Of a DNA stretch of 40,235 bases, positions 22,658 through 30,587 are shown piece by piece. The notes below the pieces were generated by a model. That model did no database searches and was not told the origin of the DNA. It saw nothing but the letters and a program-made list of their open reading frames with translations. Every line of letters starts with the position of its first letter. Position 1 is the first letter of the stretch. Made by a program: the position numbers and the translations under genes. The stretch lies in assembly GCA_035317605.1 (NCBI GenBank), contig DATHGT010000392.1:1-40235 (forward strand), read 5' to 3'. Source of the stretch: DATHGT01 sp035317605. Its GTDB lineage: Bacteria > Methylomirabilota > Methylomirabilia > Rokubacteriales > CSP1-6.

Positions 22658-23326
22658 GTGAACGGCGATGTGGTGGTCCGGGTCAGTGAAATCTTCGCCT
22701 CGATCCAGGGCGAGGGGCCGTCGGTCGGCACGCCGTCCGTCTTCGTCCGCCTCCAGGGCTGCTCGGTCAGCTGCGCGTGGTGCGACACGAAATACTCATG
22801 GGACAGCGGGCGTGGCGAGGAGCTGACGCTCGAGAGCCTGCTTGACCGGGTGAAGGAGTCGGGGGCGCAGAACGTCGTGGTCACCGGGGGTGAGCCGCTC
22901 GAACACGCTGTGCTGGTGCCGCTCGTGAGGACGCTTCACGCGCTCCCGCGTCGGGTCGAAGTCGAAACCGCGGGGATCGCGATGCCGCCGGATCTTCCCG
23001 TCGATCAGTGGAACGTCTCGCTCAAGCTCGCCCACTCCGGCGTCCCGGCCGAGCGACGGCTGGTCGCGGCGGCGATCGATCGGTTTCGCGACCTCGGAGC
23101 CTGGTTCAAGTTCGTGGTCGGCGACGAGCGCGACCTCGACGAGGTGCTGGCGATCCAGGCCCGCCACGTGCTGCCCTCCCATCGCATCGTGCTGATGCCG
23201 CTCGGCATGCGGCGCGAAGAGCAGCAGGCGCTGATGCCCGAGGTGATCTCCTGGTGCAACCGTCACGGCTTCCGCTTTTCCCCGCGACTTCACATCCTCG
23301 TCTGGGGACCGAAGCGCGGTGTATGA
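22658..23326 (+). CDS. queE: 7-carboxy-7-deazaguanine synthase QueE
   Basis: QueE is a radical-SAM enzyme that contracts 6-carboxytetrahydropterin to CDG on the way to preQ0, queuosine and 7-deazaguanine DNA marks. The 222-residue protein has SEIFASIQGEGPSVGTPSVF, the cluster motif CSVSCAWCDT (C-x3-C-x2-C), VVVTGGEPL and a C-terminal HRIVLMPLG. The start is GTG 22658, close to the divergent riboswitch promoter. The stop overlaps the region of the queC start, so queE-queC form one operon. QueD and QueF are not in the window. Confidence 0.93.
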   Translation: MNGDVVVRVSEIFASIQGEGPSVGTPSVFVRLQGCSVSCAWCDTKYSWDSGRGEELTLESLLDRVKESGAQNVVVTGGEPLEHAVLVPLVRTLHALPRRVEVETAGIAMPPDLPVDQWNVSLKLAHSGVPAERRLVAAAIDRFRDLGAWFKFVVGDERDLDEVLAIQARHVLPSHRIVLMPLGMRREEQQALMPEVISWCNRHGFRFSPRLHILVWGPKRGV

Positions 23327-23327
23327 G

Positions 23328-24011
23328 ATGCGACCGGCCGTCACGCTGCTGAGCGGCGGGCTCGATTCGACGACCACGCTGGCGGTCGCGCGACGCGACG
23401 GCTTCGAGTGCTTCGCGCTCACGATCGACTACGGACAGCGTCACCGTGTCGAGCTGGACGCCGCCCGCGCGGTGGCCGAATGTCTGGGCGCCCGCGATCA
23501 CGTGATCGTTCCGCTCGACCTGCGCCGCTTCGGCGGCTCCGCGCTGACCGCGGACATCGCGGTGCCCAAGGGCCGCGAGCCGGCCGCGATGACGGACATC
23601 CCCGTGACCTACGTTCCCGCCCGCAACACGATCTTCCTCGCGCTGGCCCTCGCCTGGGCCGAGACGCTCGGGGCCGAGGACATCTTCATCGGCGTCAACG
23701 CTCTCGACAGCTCCGGCTATCCGGATTGCCGGCCCGAGTTCATCGACGCGTTCGAGCGCACGGCCAACCTCGGCACCAAGGCCGGGGTGGAGGGCAAGCG
23801 ATCGTTCACCGTCCACACGCCGCTGATCGCGCTCACCAAGGCCGGCATCGTCCGTCTGGCCGTCGAGCTCGGCGTCGATCTCTCGCTGACCTGGAGCTGC
23901 TACGATCCGTCGCCCGACGGCAGTCCGTGCGGCGCCTGCGATTCCTGCGTGCTGCGCGAGAAGGGTTTTCGCGAAGCTGGGATTCACGATCCGTCGACGA
24001 ACCGGCCCTAG
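23328..24011 (+). CDS. queC: 7-cyano-7-deazaguanine synthase QueC
   Basis: QueC converts CDG to preQ0 with ATP and ammonia. This 227-residue PP-loop enzyme has the signature LLSGGLDSTTTLAVARR, TIDYGQRHRVEL, VPARNTIFLALALAWAE, and zinc ligands near the C-terminus: the Cys of SCYDP followed by CGACDSC. ATG 23328 begins 2 nt after the queE stop; a GTG at 23319 overlapping queE is an alternative. The length is normal for the family. It supplies preQ0 to whatever end use the cell has (tRNA queuosine or modified DNA). Confidence 0.94.
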   Translation: MRPAVTLLSGGLDSTTTLAVARRDGFECFALTIDYGQRHRVELDAARAVAECLGARDHVIVPLDLRRFGGSALTADIAVPKGREPAAMTDIPVTYVPARNTIFLALALAWAETLGAEDIFIGVNALDSSGYPDCRPEFIDAFERTANLGTKAGVEGKRSFTVHTPLIALTKAGIVRLAVELGVDLSLTWSCYDPSPDGSPCGACDSCVLREKGFREAGIHDPSTNRP

Positions 24012-24036
24012 ACAGATTACTCGTCTCATGTATAGT
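24009..24036 (+). promoter_or_regulatory. Strong predicted promoter giving a leaderless mRNA
   Basis: TAGACA (24009-24014, 5/6 to TTGACA) and TATAGT (24031-24036, 5/6 to TATAAT) are 16 nt apart. The start codon of the radical-SAM gene is only 8 nt after the -10, so the first transcribed base should be at or next to the ATG. The -35 overlaps the queC stop codon, so the gene has its own promoter despite lying just behind queE-queC. Confidence 0.65.
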
Positions 24037-24044
24037 AGTCGCTC

Positions 24045-25232
24045 ATGGACCGGCGTCAGCGTCTGGCGGTTCTCACGGAGGCGGCGGGACTCGATCGTGA
24101 CAGCCGGCTCACCCTGCCCGCCCGCATCACCAATCAAGTCGGTATCAGGGGTGTTCGGCTTCCGGGCGGCGGCAGCACCACGCTCATGCGGATCATGCAG
24201 ACCAACGCGTGCTCGCTCTCGTGCGGCTACTGCCCGACGTTCTGCGGTGGCAAGGTCAAGCGCGCCACCCTCTCTCCGGAGGAAGCGGCGACCACCTTCA
24301 TGGAGGCCCACCGCGCCGGTCTCGTGAACGGGCTCTTCCTCACGTCGGGAGTTCCGGGGCGGCCGGTCAAGGCGACCGATCGCATGCTGGCCACGGTCGA
24401 GATCCTCCGACGTCGCGAGCGCTTCGACGGCTACGTCCACGTCAAGCTGCTGCCCGGCGCCGAGGACGCGCAGGTCGAGGCGGCCGCGCGCTGGGCCGAT
24501 CGCATCTCGGTCAACCTCGAGGCCCCGACCGACGCTCACGTTCACGCGCTCGCCAAGGAAAAGCACCTGACCGGCGACCTGCTCCCCAAGCTCGAGCTGG
24601 CGGGACGTCTCTTGAGAGAACGGCGTGCGGCAGGCACCACGACCCAGTTCATGGTGGGCGCGGCGGGCGAGCTTGACCGCGAGATTCTCGGTCTGGTCGC
24701 GCGACTGGAGAGTCGCCGTCTCCTTCACCACGCCCACTTCAGCGCGTTCCAGCCGGTCGTGGGGACACCGATGGAGGGACGCGAGGCCACGCCGGCGGCC
24801 CGCGAGCTGAGGCTCTATCAGGCCGAGCATCTCCTCCGGCAGTACGGCTTCAGCTGGGACGAGCTGCCCTTCGAGGGCGACGGCAACCTGCCCCTCGACG
24901 AGGATCCGAAGACCGCGTGGGCCTCGGCGCATCCCGAGCGTTTCCCGATCGAGGTCCAGACGGCGCCCTACGAGCTGCTGCTACGCGTGCCCGGCGTCGG
25001 CCCGAAAGCGGCGCGCACGATCCTCGCCGAGCGCCGTGGATCGATCTTTCGCGACGGGCGAGACCTCGCGCGCGCCGGCGTCGACGTCGTGCGCGCCGGT
25101 TACTTCCTGACCGTGCGCGGCCGTCGGCTGGCCACCGCGCTTGCGCCGCGCCAGCTTCGTCTCTTCGCGCCCGGCAAGCACCTCACGCAGGCGGCGTGGA
25201 AGACCTCGTCGCCTCCCTGCGCGTATCGCTGA
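24045..25232 (+). CDS. Putative DNA modification/repair radical SAM protein (TIGR03916-like)
   Basis: The product is 395 residues from ATG 24045. A radical-SAM core begins after about residue 40 with the 4Fe-4S motif CSLSCGYC and continues through VNGLFLTSGVPGRPVKATDR, HVKLLPGAEDA and RISVNLEAPTDAH. Near residue 310 a helix-hairpin-helix DNA-binding motif follows: LLRVPGVGPKAARTILAERR. This combination is that of the family annotated as putative DNA modification/repair radical SAM protein; its reaction is not established. In many genomes it sits beside a uracil-DNA-glycosylase-like or DNA metabolism gene; that partner is not here. Its stop lies 1 nt from the stop of the convergent DUF255 gene. 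Confidence 0.85.
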   Translation: MDRRQRLAVLTEAAGLDRDSRLTLPARITNQVGIRGVRLPGGGSTTLMRIMQTNACSLSCGYCPTFCGGKVKRATLSPEEAATTFMEAHRAGLVNGLFLTSGVPGRPVKATDRMLATVEILRRRERFDGYVHVKLLPGAEDAQVEAAARWADRISVNLEAPTDAHVHALAKEKHLTGDLLPKLELAGRLLRERRAAGTTTQFMVGAAGELDREILGLVARLESRRLLHHAHFSAFQPVVGTPMEGREATPAARELRLYQAEHLLRQYGFSWDELPFEGDGNLPLDEDPKTAWASAHPERFPIEVQTAPYELLLRVPGVGPKAARTILAERRGSIFRDGRDLARAGVDVVRAGYFLTVRGRRLATALAPRQLRLFAPGKHLTQAAWKTSSPPCAYR

Positions 25233-25233
25233 A

Positions 25234-27267
25234 TCAGCGCGCGCCGTCGAGCTGCTCGGCGAGGGCGGCGGGGTCGGTGACCGGAAGCTCGCAGGCGTAG
25301 TTGCGGCAGACGAACGCGGTGGCCTTGCCGTCGACGGGAGCGCGGCCTTCGAGGAGCGGCAGGCCGGCGCGTTGGGTCGCGTCGTCACCGACCGCGCCCG
25401 CCACCACCCGGTTCGGCAGGAAGCGGCCGAAGACCTCGGCGGCGAGCGGACGGAGCGTCTCGCGTGACGGTCCCACGAGGGCGACCTCGACGACGGGACC
25501 GATGTTGAAGTCGTGGGCGCAGAGGAAGCGGCCGAAGCCTGATGCATAGCGCGACATCAGGTCGCCCATCGGGCGCAACGCCGCCAGCGCTTTCGACTTG
25601 TACTCCGACTCACCCGTCAGGACTTCGAGCCGCAGCAGGGTCTCGATCGCCACCGAGCTGCCGCACGGCACCGCGTTGTCGAAGATGTTGCGTGGGCGGA
25701 CGATCAGCCGCTCGTGGTCGGTCCCGGTGTCATAGAAGCCGCTGACCTCGTCGTCCCAGAACAGGCGCAGCATATCGTCGGCGAGGCCGCGCGCCTCGTC
25801 GAGCCAGCGGCGCTCGAACGTGGCCTCGTACACGTCGACCAGGGCCGCGGCGACCATCGCGTAGTCTTCGAGATACGCCTTGAGCTTGGCTTGGCCGTCC
25901 TTCCAGGTGCGGAGCAGCCGGCCGTCGGCACGCATCTCGCGCAGCACGAACTCCGCGTTCTTGACGGCGGCGGCGACGTAGTCGGCGCGATCGAGCGCCC
26001 GGCCCGCCTCGGCCAGAGCGCGACACGCCAGGCCATTCCACGACGCCAGCACCTTGTCGTCGCGCGCCGGGTGCACGCGTCGCTCGCGGACTTCGTACAG
26101 CTTGCGACGCGCGTCGGCAACGCGCTCGGGCACTGCCGCGTGCCCCTCGGGCGCGGGCTCGCCCGGCACCCACAGGATGTTCTTGCCCTCGAAGTTGGAC
26201 CCGCGGTCCACGCACCAGTACGCGAGCGCCGGCGCGGCCTGATCGCGCCCGAGCACGTCGATGATCTCGTCAGCGGTCCACACGAAGAACTTGCCCTCGT
26301 GGCCCTCGGAGTCGGCGTCCTGCGCGGAGTAGAAGCCTCCGGCCGGATCGGTCATCTCGCGCAGGATGTAGTCGAGCGTCTCCTCGCAGATCCGCCGGTA
26401 CTCGGCGTTGCCGAAGGCGAGCCAGGCGTGCAGGTAGAGCGACGCGAGCTGGCCGTTGTCGTAGAGCATCTTCTCGAAGTGCGGGACCAGCCACTCGGCA
26501 TCCACTGAATAGCGGTGGAAGCCGCCGCCGAGTTGATCGTAGATGCCCCCGCGGGCCATGCGGGTCAGCGTGGTCTCGACGAGCTGGCGCGCGCGCGGGT
26601 TGCCGCTGCGCTTCCAGAACCGCAGCATGAACTCCCAGTTCATGGGCTGCGGGAACTTCGGCGCGCCCTCCCCTCCGCCGTGACGCTCGTCGGCCTGGGC
26701 CGAGAGCCCCTGGTACGCGGCGAACAGCACCTCGTCGGTGAGCAGCGTCGCCGCCTGGCGTAGCTTCTCGCCACGGTTCAGCTCCGCGGCGATCTGCGTC
26801 GACGAGGTCACCACCTCGTCGCGGCGGGTGCGCCACGCCTCGGCGATCGAGTGGAGCAGCCGCGGAAAGCCCGGCAGCCCGTGACGGTCGGCCGGCGGGA
26901 AATACGTGCCGCCGTAGAAGGGCGCGCCCTCGGGAGTGAGGAACACCGTCATCGGCCAGCCGCCGTGGCCGGTCATCGACTGCACGGCCTGCATGTAGAT
27001 CTGGTCGACGTCGGGCCGCTCCTCGCGGTCCACCTTGACGTTGACGAAGTGACGGTTCATGACCTCCGCGATCGCGTCGTTCTCGAACGATTCCCGCTCC
27101 ATCACGTGGCACCAGTGACAGGCCGAGTAGCCGACGGAGAGCAGGATGGGCTTGTCTTCGGCCCGCGCGCGCGCGAACGCCTCGTCGCCCCACGCGTACC
27201 AGTCGACGGGGTTGTGGGCGTGCTGGAGCAGATACGGACTGGTTTCGCGGGCGAGACGATTGGTCAC
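25234..27267 (-). CDS. DUF255/thioredoxin-fold protein (YyaL/SSP411 family)
   Basis: This 677-residue protein is of the YyaL/spermatogenesis-associated 20 family. It has an N-terminal thioredoxin-like domain (NRLARETSPYLLQHAHNPVD, the motif SACHWCHVMERESFE with CHWC in place of CxxC, VKVDREERPDVDQIYMQ, GGWPMTVFLTPEG), then an (alpha/alpha)6-barrel like that of glycosyl hydrolases and N-acylglucosamine epimerases (LGGGFHRYSVDAEWLVPHFE, YSAQDADSEGHEGKFF). The biochemical role is not established. GTG 27267 is chosen because the conserved N-terminus starts there; the open frame extends far upstream through ygfZ as a shadow. It follows ygfZ by 17 nt. Confidence 0.9.
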   Translation of the reverse strand: MTNRLARETSPYLLQHAHNPVDWYAWGDEAFARARAEDKPILLSVGYSACHWCHVMERESFENDAIAEVMNRHFVNVKVDREERPDVDQIYMQAVQSMTGHGGWPMTVFLTPEGAPFYGGTYFPPADRHGLPGFPRLLHSIAEAWRTRRDEVVTSSTQIAAELNRGEKLRQAATLLTDEVLFAAYQGLSAQADERHGGGEGAPKFPQPMNWEFMLRFWKRSGNPRARQLVETTLTRMARGGIYDQLGGGFHRYSVDAEWLVPHFEKMLYDNGQLASLYLHAWLAFGNAEYRRICEETLDYILREMTDPAGGFYSAQDADSEGHEGKFFVWTADEIIDVLGRDQAAPALAYWCVDRGSNFEGKNILWVPGEPAPEGHAAVPERVADARRKLYEVRERRVHPARDDKVLASWNGLACRALAEAGRALDRADYVAAAVKNAEFVLREMRADGRLLRTWKDGQAKLKAYLEDYAMVAAALVDVYEATFERRWLDEARGLADDMLRLFWDDEVSGFYDTGTDHERLIVRPRNIFDNAVPCGSSVAIETLLRLEVLTGESEYKSKALAALRPMGDLMSRYASGFGRFLCAHDFNIGPVVEVALVGPSRETLRPLAAEVFGRFLPNRVVAGAVGDDATQRAGLPLLEGRAPVDGKATAFVCRNYACELPVTDPAALAEQLDGAR

Positions 27268-27284
27268 GGGAGTCTCCCGAGCGC

Positions 27285-28355
27285 TTACCGCGTGAACGGC
27301 AGCGCCGACACCTTGGCCGGCAGATTCGTCTCTCCGTCGCGGACGGTCACCGCCGTTCCCGGCTCGGCGTGCTGGCGACGCACGAAGGCGAGCGCGATCG
27401 GGCGCTTCAGGCCGAACGACCATGTGGCCGTGGTCACGCGGCCGACCTCGGCGTCTCCCGCGACGACCGCGGCGCCATGGCGTGGCGACGTGTCTCCGTC
27501 CAGCACGAGGCCGCACAGGTGGCGGTTGACGTGGCCGCGATCGCGGATGCGCACCACGACTTCCTGGCCGATGTAGCAGCCCTTCGAGTAGGAGACCCAG
27601 CGCTCGATGGGGATCTCGGGCAGCAGCACGGTGTCGTCGACGTCGTGGCCGAGATACGGGGTGCCGGCCTCGATGCGCAGCGACTCGTGAGCCCGCGCGC
27701 CGACCGGCCGCGCGCCCGCGGCCAGCGCCGCTCCCCACACGCGCGGACCGTCGGCGATCGCGCTGACCAGCCAGACCTCGGATTCACCGGTCTCCCCGCC
27801 ACCGCGAACGAGACGCACGTCGACGTCCCCGAGCCGCGCCGCCACGTGAGACCACGCGCTTTCCGGCGGGGCGGTGCCCGTCAACCGCTCGGCCAGCGCC
27901 GGGGCTTCCGGCCCGGAGAGCATCAGCATCGACATCTCGCCGGTCGCCTCCCTGAAGTAGGCCTTCTCCGAGAAGAGATATTTGTCCAGCGCCTCGTTGG
28001 TCTTGGCCGCCGCGCCTCCCGGTGTCACCACGTAGATACGGTCGTCGAGGACCCAGAGCAGCAGCAGCGTCTGCACCTTGCCGTGGACGTCGAGGAACGC
28101 GGCCTGACATCCCTGCCCCGGAGCCAGCGACTTGACCTCGTTGCTGAGCATCGCGTGCAGGAACGCGGCGCGATCGCGGCCGGTCACCTCGAGCACGCCG
28201 AGGTTGCAGTGATCGATGAGGCCGACGGCCCGCCGGGCCGCCTCGTACTCGGCGGCGGCATCCCCGTAGGCCTCGGGCAGCTCGATACCGCACGGTGTGA
28301 CGAAGGTGGCGCCGGCGGCGACGTGGAGGTCGTGCAAGGGGAATCGCTGGGGCAT
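27285..28355 (-). CDS. ygfZ: YgfZ/GcvT-like folate-binding protein
   Basis: This 356-residue protein is of the YgfZ/CAF17 group, a tetrahydrofolate-dependent helper in repair or maturation of Fe-S enzymes such as MiaB and radical-SAM proteins. The diagnostic K-G-C-Y-x-G-Q-E signature is present as SKGCYIGQEVVVRIRDRG, preceded by LGHDVDDTVLLPEIPIE, and the N-terminal GcvT-like part has ARRAVGLIDHCNLGVLEVTG and RAAFLHAMLSNEV. The C-terminal barrel ends GRVTTATWSFGLKRPIALAF. The start is ATG 28355, immediately downstream of TAGAAT with a 6-nt gap. Several radical-SAM/Fe-S genes (queE, the DNA-repair SAM protein, mutY) lie close by. Confidence 0.92.
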   Translation of the reverse strand: MPQRFPLHDLHVAAGATFVTPCGIELPEAYGDAAAEYEAARRAVGLIDHCNLGVLEVTGRDRAAFLHAMLSNEVKSLAPGQGCQAAFLDVHGKVQTLLLLWVLDDRIYVVTPGGAAAKTNEALDKYLFSEKAYFREATGEMSMLMLSGPEAPALAERLTGTAPPESAWSHVAARLGDVDVRLVRGGGETGESEVWLVSAIADGPRVWGAALAAGARPVGARAHESLRIEAGTPYLGHDVDDTVLLPEIPIERWVSYSKGCYIGQEVVVRIRDRGHVNRHLCGLVLDGDTSPRHGAAVVAGDAEVGRVTTATWSFGLKRPIALAFVRRQHAEPGTAVTVRDGETNLPAKVSALPFTR

Positions 28356-28361
28356 GGCGCC

Positions 28362-28367
28362 ATTCTA
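28362..28367 (-). promoter_or_regulatory. -10-like element of ygfZ (leaderless)
   Basis: TAGAAT on the minus strand (5/6 to TATAAT) ends 6 nt before the ygfZ ATG at 28355. There is no visible Shine-Dalgarno. With the mutY element at 28403-28408 it marks two back-to-back, apparently leaderless starts within 60 nt. Confidence 0.45.
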
Positions 28368-28402
28368 AACCCCCCAGCGGCGGCCGCGCTGCCCCCACGT
28401 GC

Positions 28403-28408
28403 TAGACT
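28403..28408 (+). promoter_or_regulatory. -10-like element of mutY (leaderless)
   Basis: TAGACT (4/6 to TATAAT, fits TANNNT) ends 7 nt before the GTG start of mutY at 28416. No -35 or Shine-Dalgarno is evident in the GC-rich flank. Confidence 0.35.
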
Positions 28409-28415
28409 GCGCCCG

Positions 28416-29090
28416 GTGCGGACGCCGGATCGCCCCACGATCAGGAAATTCCAGAAGCGGTTGCTCTCCTGGTATGCGACGCACGGCCGCGATCTCCCCT
28501 GGCGCCGCACGCGTGATCCGTATCGCGTGCTCGTGTCCGAGGTCATGCTCCAGCAGACCCAGGTCGACCGGGTGATCCCGAAGTACCGCGAGTTCCTGCG
28601 CACGTATCCGACGCTCGAGCGCTTGGCTGACGCCGAAGCGCAGGATGTGCGACGGCTCTGGTATCCACTTGGATACAACGCCCGGCCGTTCCGCCTGCAC
28701 CAGATCGCGCGCGAGACGATGGCCAGCTACGGCGGCCGATTGCCCGATCGCGACGAAGACCTGCGTCGCCTGCCCGGCGTGGGCCGTTACACGGCGGGCG
28801 CGGTGCTCGCGTTTGCGTACGGCCGCGACGTCGCCGTGCTCGACACCAACGTGCGCCGCGTGCTCACCCGCGTGTTCCTGGGCGCCCGTCGCGCCGCGCG
28901 GGCGCGCACCCGTGGAGAGCGCGCCTTCTGGGATCTGGCGGAGGCGCTGGTTCCGCGCGGCCGCGGCTACGACTTCAACCAGGCGCTCATGGACTTCGGC
29001 GCCACCTGGTGCTCGCCGCGCAAGCCCAAGTGCGCGCCGTGCCCCATGCGGGGCTTCTGCGCGAGCTACCCGTTCGCGGAGCGCTCGTGA
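28416..29090 (+). CDS. mutY: A/G-specific adenine glycosylase MutY, short form without C-terminal 8-oxoG domain
   Basis: The protein is 224 residues from GTG 28416. It removes adenine mispaired with 8-oxoguanine. Its motifs are PWRRTRDPYRVLVSEVMLQQ (catalytic Glu in SEVMLQQTQV), the HhH LPGVGRYTAGAVLAFAYGR, VLDTNVRRVL with the catalytic Asp, and the Fe-S ligands CSPRKPKCAPCPMRGFC in C-x6-C-x2-C-x5-C spacing. The NUDIX-like C-terminal domain found in canonical MutY (about 350 aa) is absent. A separate NUDIX hydrolase follows at 29182. The short form resembles the one known in actinobacteria, so 8-oxoG recognition could be weaker or shared. Confidence 0.9.
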   Translation: MRTPDRPTIRKFQKRLLSWYATHGRDLPWRRTRDPYRVLVSEVMLQQTQVDRVIPKYREFLRTYPTLERLADAEAQDVRRLWYPLGYNARPFRLHQIARETMASYGGRLPDRDEDLRRLPGVGRYTAGAVLAFAYGRDVAVLDTNVRRVLTRVFLGARRAARARTRGERAFWDLAEALVPRGRGYDFNQALMDFGATWCSPRKPKCAPCPMRGFCASYPFAERS

Positions 29091-29114
29091 TCCTCGGAGC
29101 GCGCCTCCGGAGGA
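29091..29114 (+). terminator. Hairpin after mutY
   Basis: TCCTCGGAG and CTCCGGAGGA pair with one bulged base around a 5-nt loop directly after the mutY stop. There is no following T-run, so it may only weaken read-through into the NUDIX gene 67 nt downstream. Confidence 0.35.
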
Positions 29115-29181
29115 TCGAGAGTCGCCACGGCTTGGCCGCCGCGATCTGGCGTCGCGTCACGACGCACTGAGCGGAGCGCCC

Positions 29182-29577
29182 ATGCCGTTGGTCATCGAGG
29201 TCACGGCCGCGCTGATTCGAGACGCCGATGGTCGCTACCTGATCACCCAGCGGCGCCGCGGCTCGCATCTCGAAGGACTGTGGGAGTTCCCCGGCGGCAA
29301 ACGGAATGCGGGCGAAGAACTGACGGCGTGCCTGGCGCGCGAGTTGACCGAAGAGCTGGGCGCCCGCTTCACGGTCGGCGAGTTGGTCGACACGATCCGC
29401 TGGGACTATCCCGACCGCGCGATCGTGCTCCACTTCTATCGCTGCCGCCTGGCCTGGGGAACGATCGCACCCCAGGAATCCCAGGCCATGGCGTGGGTCG
29501 CGCCGTCGGATCTTTCGCGCTACGATTTTCCGCCCGCGGACCGCGAGCTGATCGTCCGGCTCGCCACCTCCGCGTGA
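29182..29577 (+). CDS. NUDIX hydrolase (MutT-like)
   Basis: The protein is 131 residues from ATG 29182. The complete Nudix box G-x5-E-x7-R-E-U-x-E-E-x-G-U is present as GKRNAGEELTACLARELTEE, then LG, preceded by RRGSHLEGLWEFPGG. The whole sequence (VTAALIRDADGRYLITQRRR) resembles MutT-type (deoxy)nucleoside triphosphate pyrophosphohydrolases that clean oxidised dNTPs such as 8-oxo-dGTP. Following mutY by 91 nt in the same direction, it completes two arms of a GO-type anti-oxidation repair pair. Substrate specificity is inferred from similarity and context. Confidence 0.88.
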   Translation: MPLVIEVTAALIRDADGRYLITQRRRGSHLEGLWEFPGGKRNAGEELTACLARELTEELGARFTVGELVDTIRWDYPDRAIVLHFYRCRLAWGTIAPQESQAMAWVAPSDLSRYDFPPADRELIVRLATSA

Positions 29578-29593
29578 CCAGGGAGGACGTGAC

Positions 29594-30097
29594 ATGGCGC
29601 CGACGCTGATCCGCGAGCTGTACGACTACCATCGCTGGGCCAATCGTCGATTGTTCGACGTGGCCGCCGGCCTCGGCGACGCGGTGACGCTGGACATGGG
29701 CAAGCACTGGAGCGTGCGCACCGTGAAGGGGATGTTCGCCCACCTCTGCGCGGCGGACACGATCTGGCTGGCCCGCTGGACGGGAACGGCGCCAGGTCGA
29801 CTGCCCGTCGACGCCGATTTCCCCACGATGGCCGACCTGCGCGCCCACTGGGACCAGATGGAAGCGCAACAGCGCGCGTTCGTCGAGGGACTGGACGAGG
29901 CCGCGCTCACCAGGCCGGTGACTTACAAGAACGCGACCGGCGGAGAATCGTCAGCCCCGCTCGGTCCCCTGCTCCAGCACGTGGTCAACCACGCAACCCA
30001 CCACAGAAGCGAGCTGGCCACCATGATCACGCTGATCAGCGCCTCGCCCCCCGACACCGGCATCGCCACCTACCGCACCACGGTCGCGAAGAGCTGA
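29594..30097 (+). CDS. DinB-fold protein
   Basis: This 167-residue four-helix-bundle protein belongs to the DinB/YfiT-like superfamily. The three His-containing helices expected to bind a metal are LIRELYDYHRWANRRLFDVA, HLCAADTIWLARWTG and LLQHVVNHATHHRSELATM. Members include bacillithiol and maleylpyruvate thiol-transferases and proteins induced by DNA damage; the substrate here is not determinable. ATG 29594 has GGGAGG 7 nt upstream and lies 16 nt after the NUDIX stop, so it is probably co-transcribed. Confidence 0.85.
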   Translation: MAPTLIRELYDYHRWANRRLFDVAAGLGDAVTLDMGKHWSVRTVKGMFAHLCAADTIWLARWTGTAPGRLPVDADFPTMADLRAHWDQMEAQQRAFVEGLDEAALTRPVTYKNATGGESSAPLGPLLQHVVNHATHHRSELATMITLISASPPDTGIATYRTTVAKS

Positions 30098-30104
30098 GCC
30101 GGAT

Positions 30105-30473
30105 CTAGACGGAGGCCATCACCGAGCCGGACACCGGTACGAGCCTGCGGTTGACCGGGTCGGCGGACAGCGCGAACTCTTCGAGTGTCACGGCGCCGAG
30201 CAGCGACGGTCCGCCCGCGGGGCCGATGAGGCAGATCGTGGGCAGTTCCTCACCCGCGAGTGACACGAGCACCAGTGTGATCGGCCAAGTCTCCTCGTGA
30301 CCGTCGGCGAACCGCACTCGCCGCTCCGAAATGGCGGAGGCGCCAAGCGTCTCAATCGTTTCCCGCGGTAGCGTTGTCCACGTCGCGCCGGTGTCGACGA
30401 GAACGGGAACGATCGCCGTGCGCTCACGATCACTGACGCTGAGGAATGTCGCCTCGACGTGAAAGGTCCCCAT
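30105..30473 (-). CDS. Retropepsin-like aspartic protease domain protein
   Basis: This 122-residue protein has the single-domain retropepsin fold. The active-site motif is VPVLVDTGATWTTLPRETIE (D-T-G-A), followed by a flap-like segment and hydrophobic strands, and GPSLLGAVTLEEFALSADPV, where clan-AA proteases have the conserved (I/L)-L-G before the C-terminal helix. Such domains work as homodimers. It has no signal peptide or membrane segment, so it would be cytoplasmic. ATG 30473 is chosen for the GGAGG 7 nt upstream; an ATG two codons earlier is possible. It converges with the DinB gene, with 7 nt between stops. The target is unknown. Confidence 0.8.
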   Translation of the reverse strand: MGTFHVEATFLSVSDRERTAIVPVLVDTGATWTTLPRETIETLGASAISERRVRFADGHEETWPITLVLVSLAGEELPTICLIGPAGGPSLLGAVTLEEFALSADPVNRRLVPVSGSVMASV

Positions 30474-30587
30474 ATGCATCCTCCGAGCGGATCGTCGCAT
30501 CCGCTCTTCACGCGCGTCAATGCCGCAAATCAGATACACCACGCCGATCGCGCACCGGCTTCCTCAAGCGGTGGGGGGTATCGGGCC

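Noticed and set aside
23106..24932. 608-codon minus-strand frame opposite queE, queC and the radical-SAM gene
   Set aside because: It is antisense to three clearly recognised genes and has no recognisable domain.
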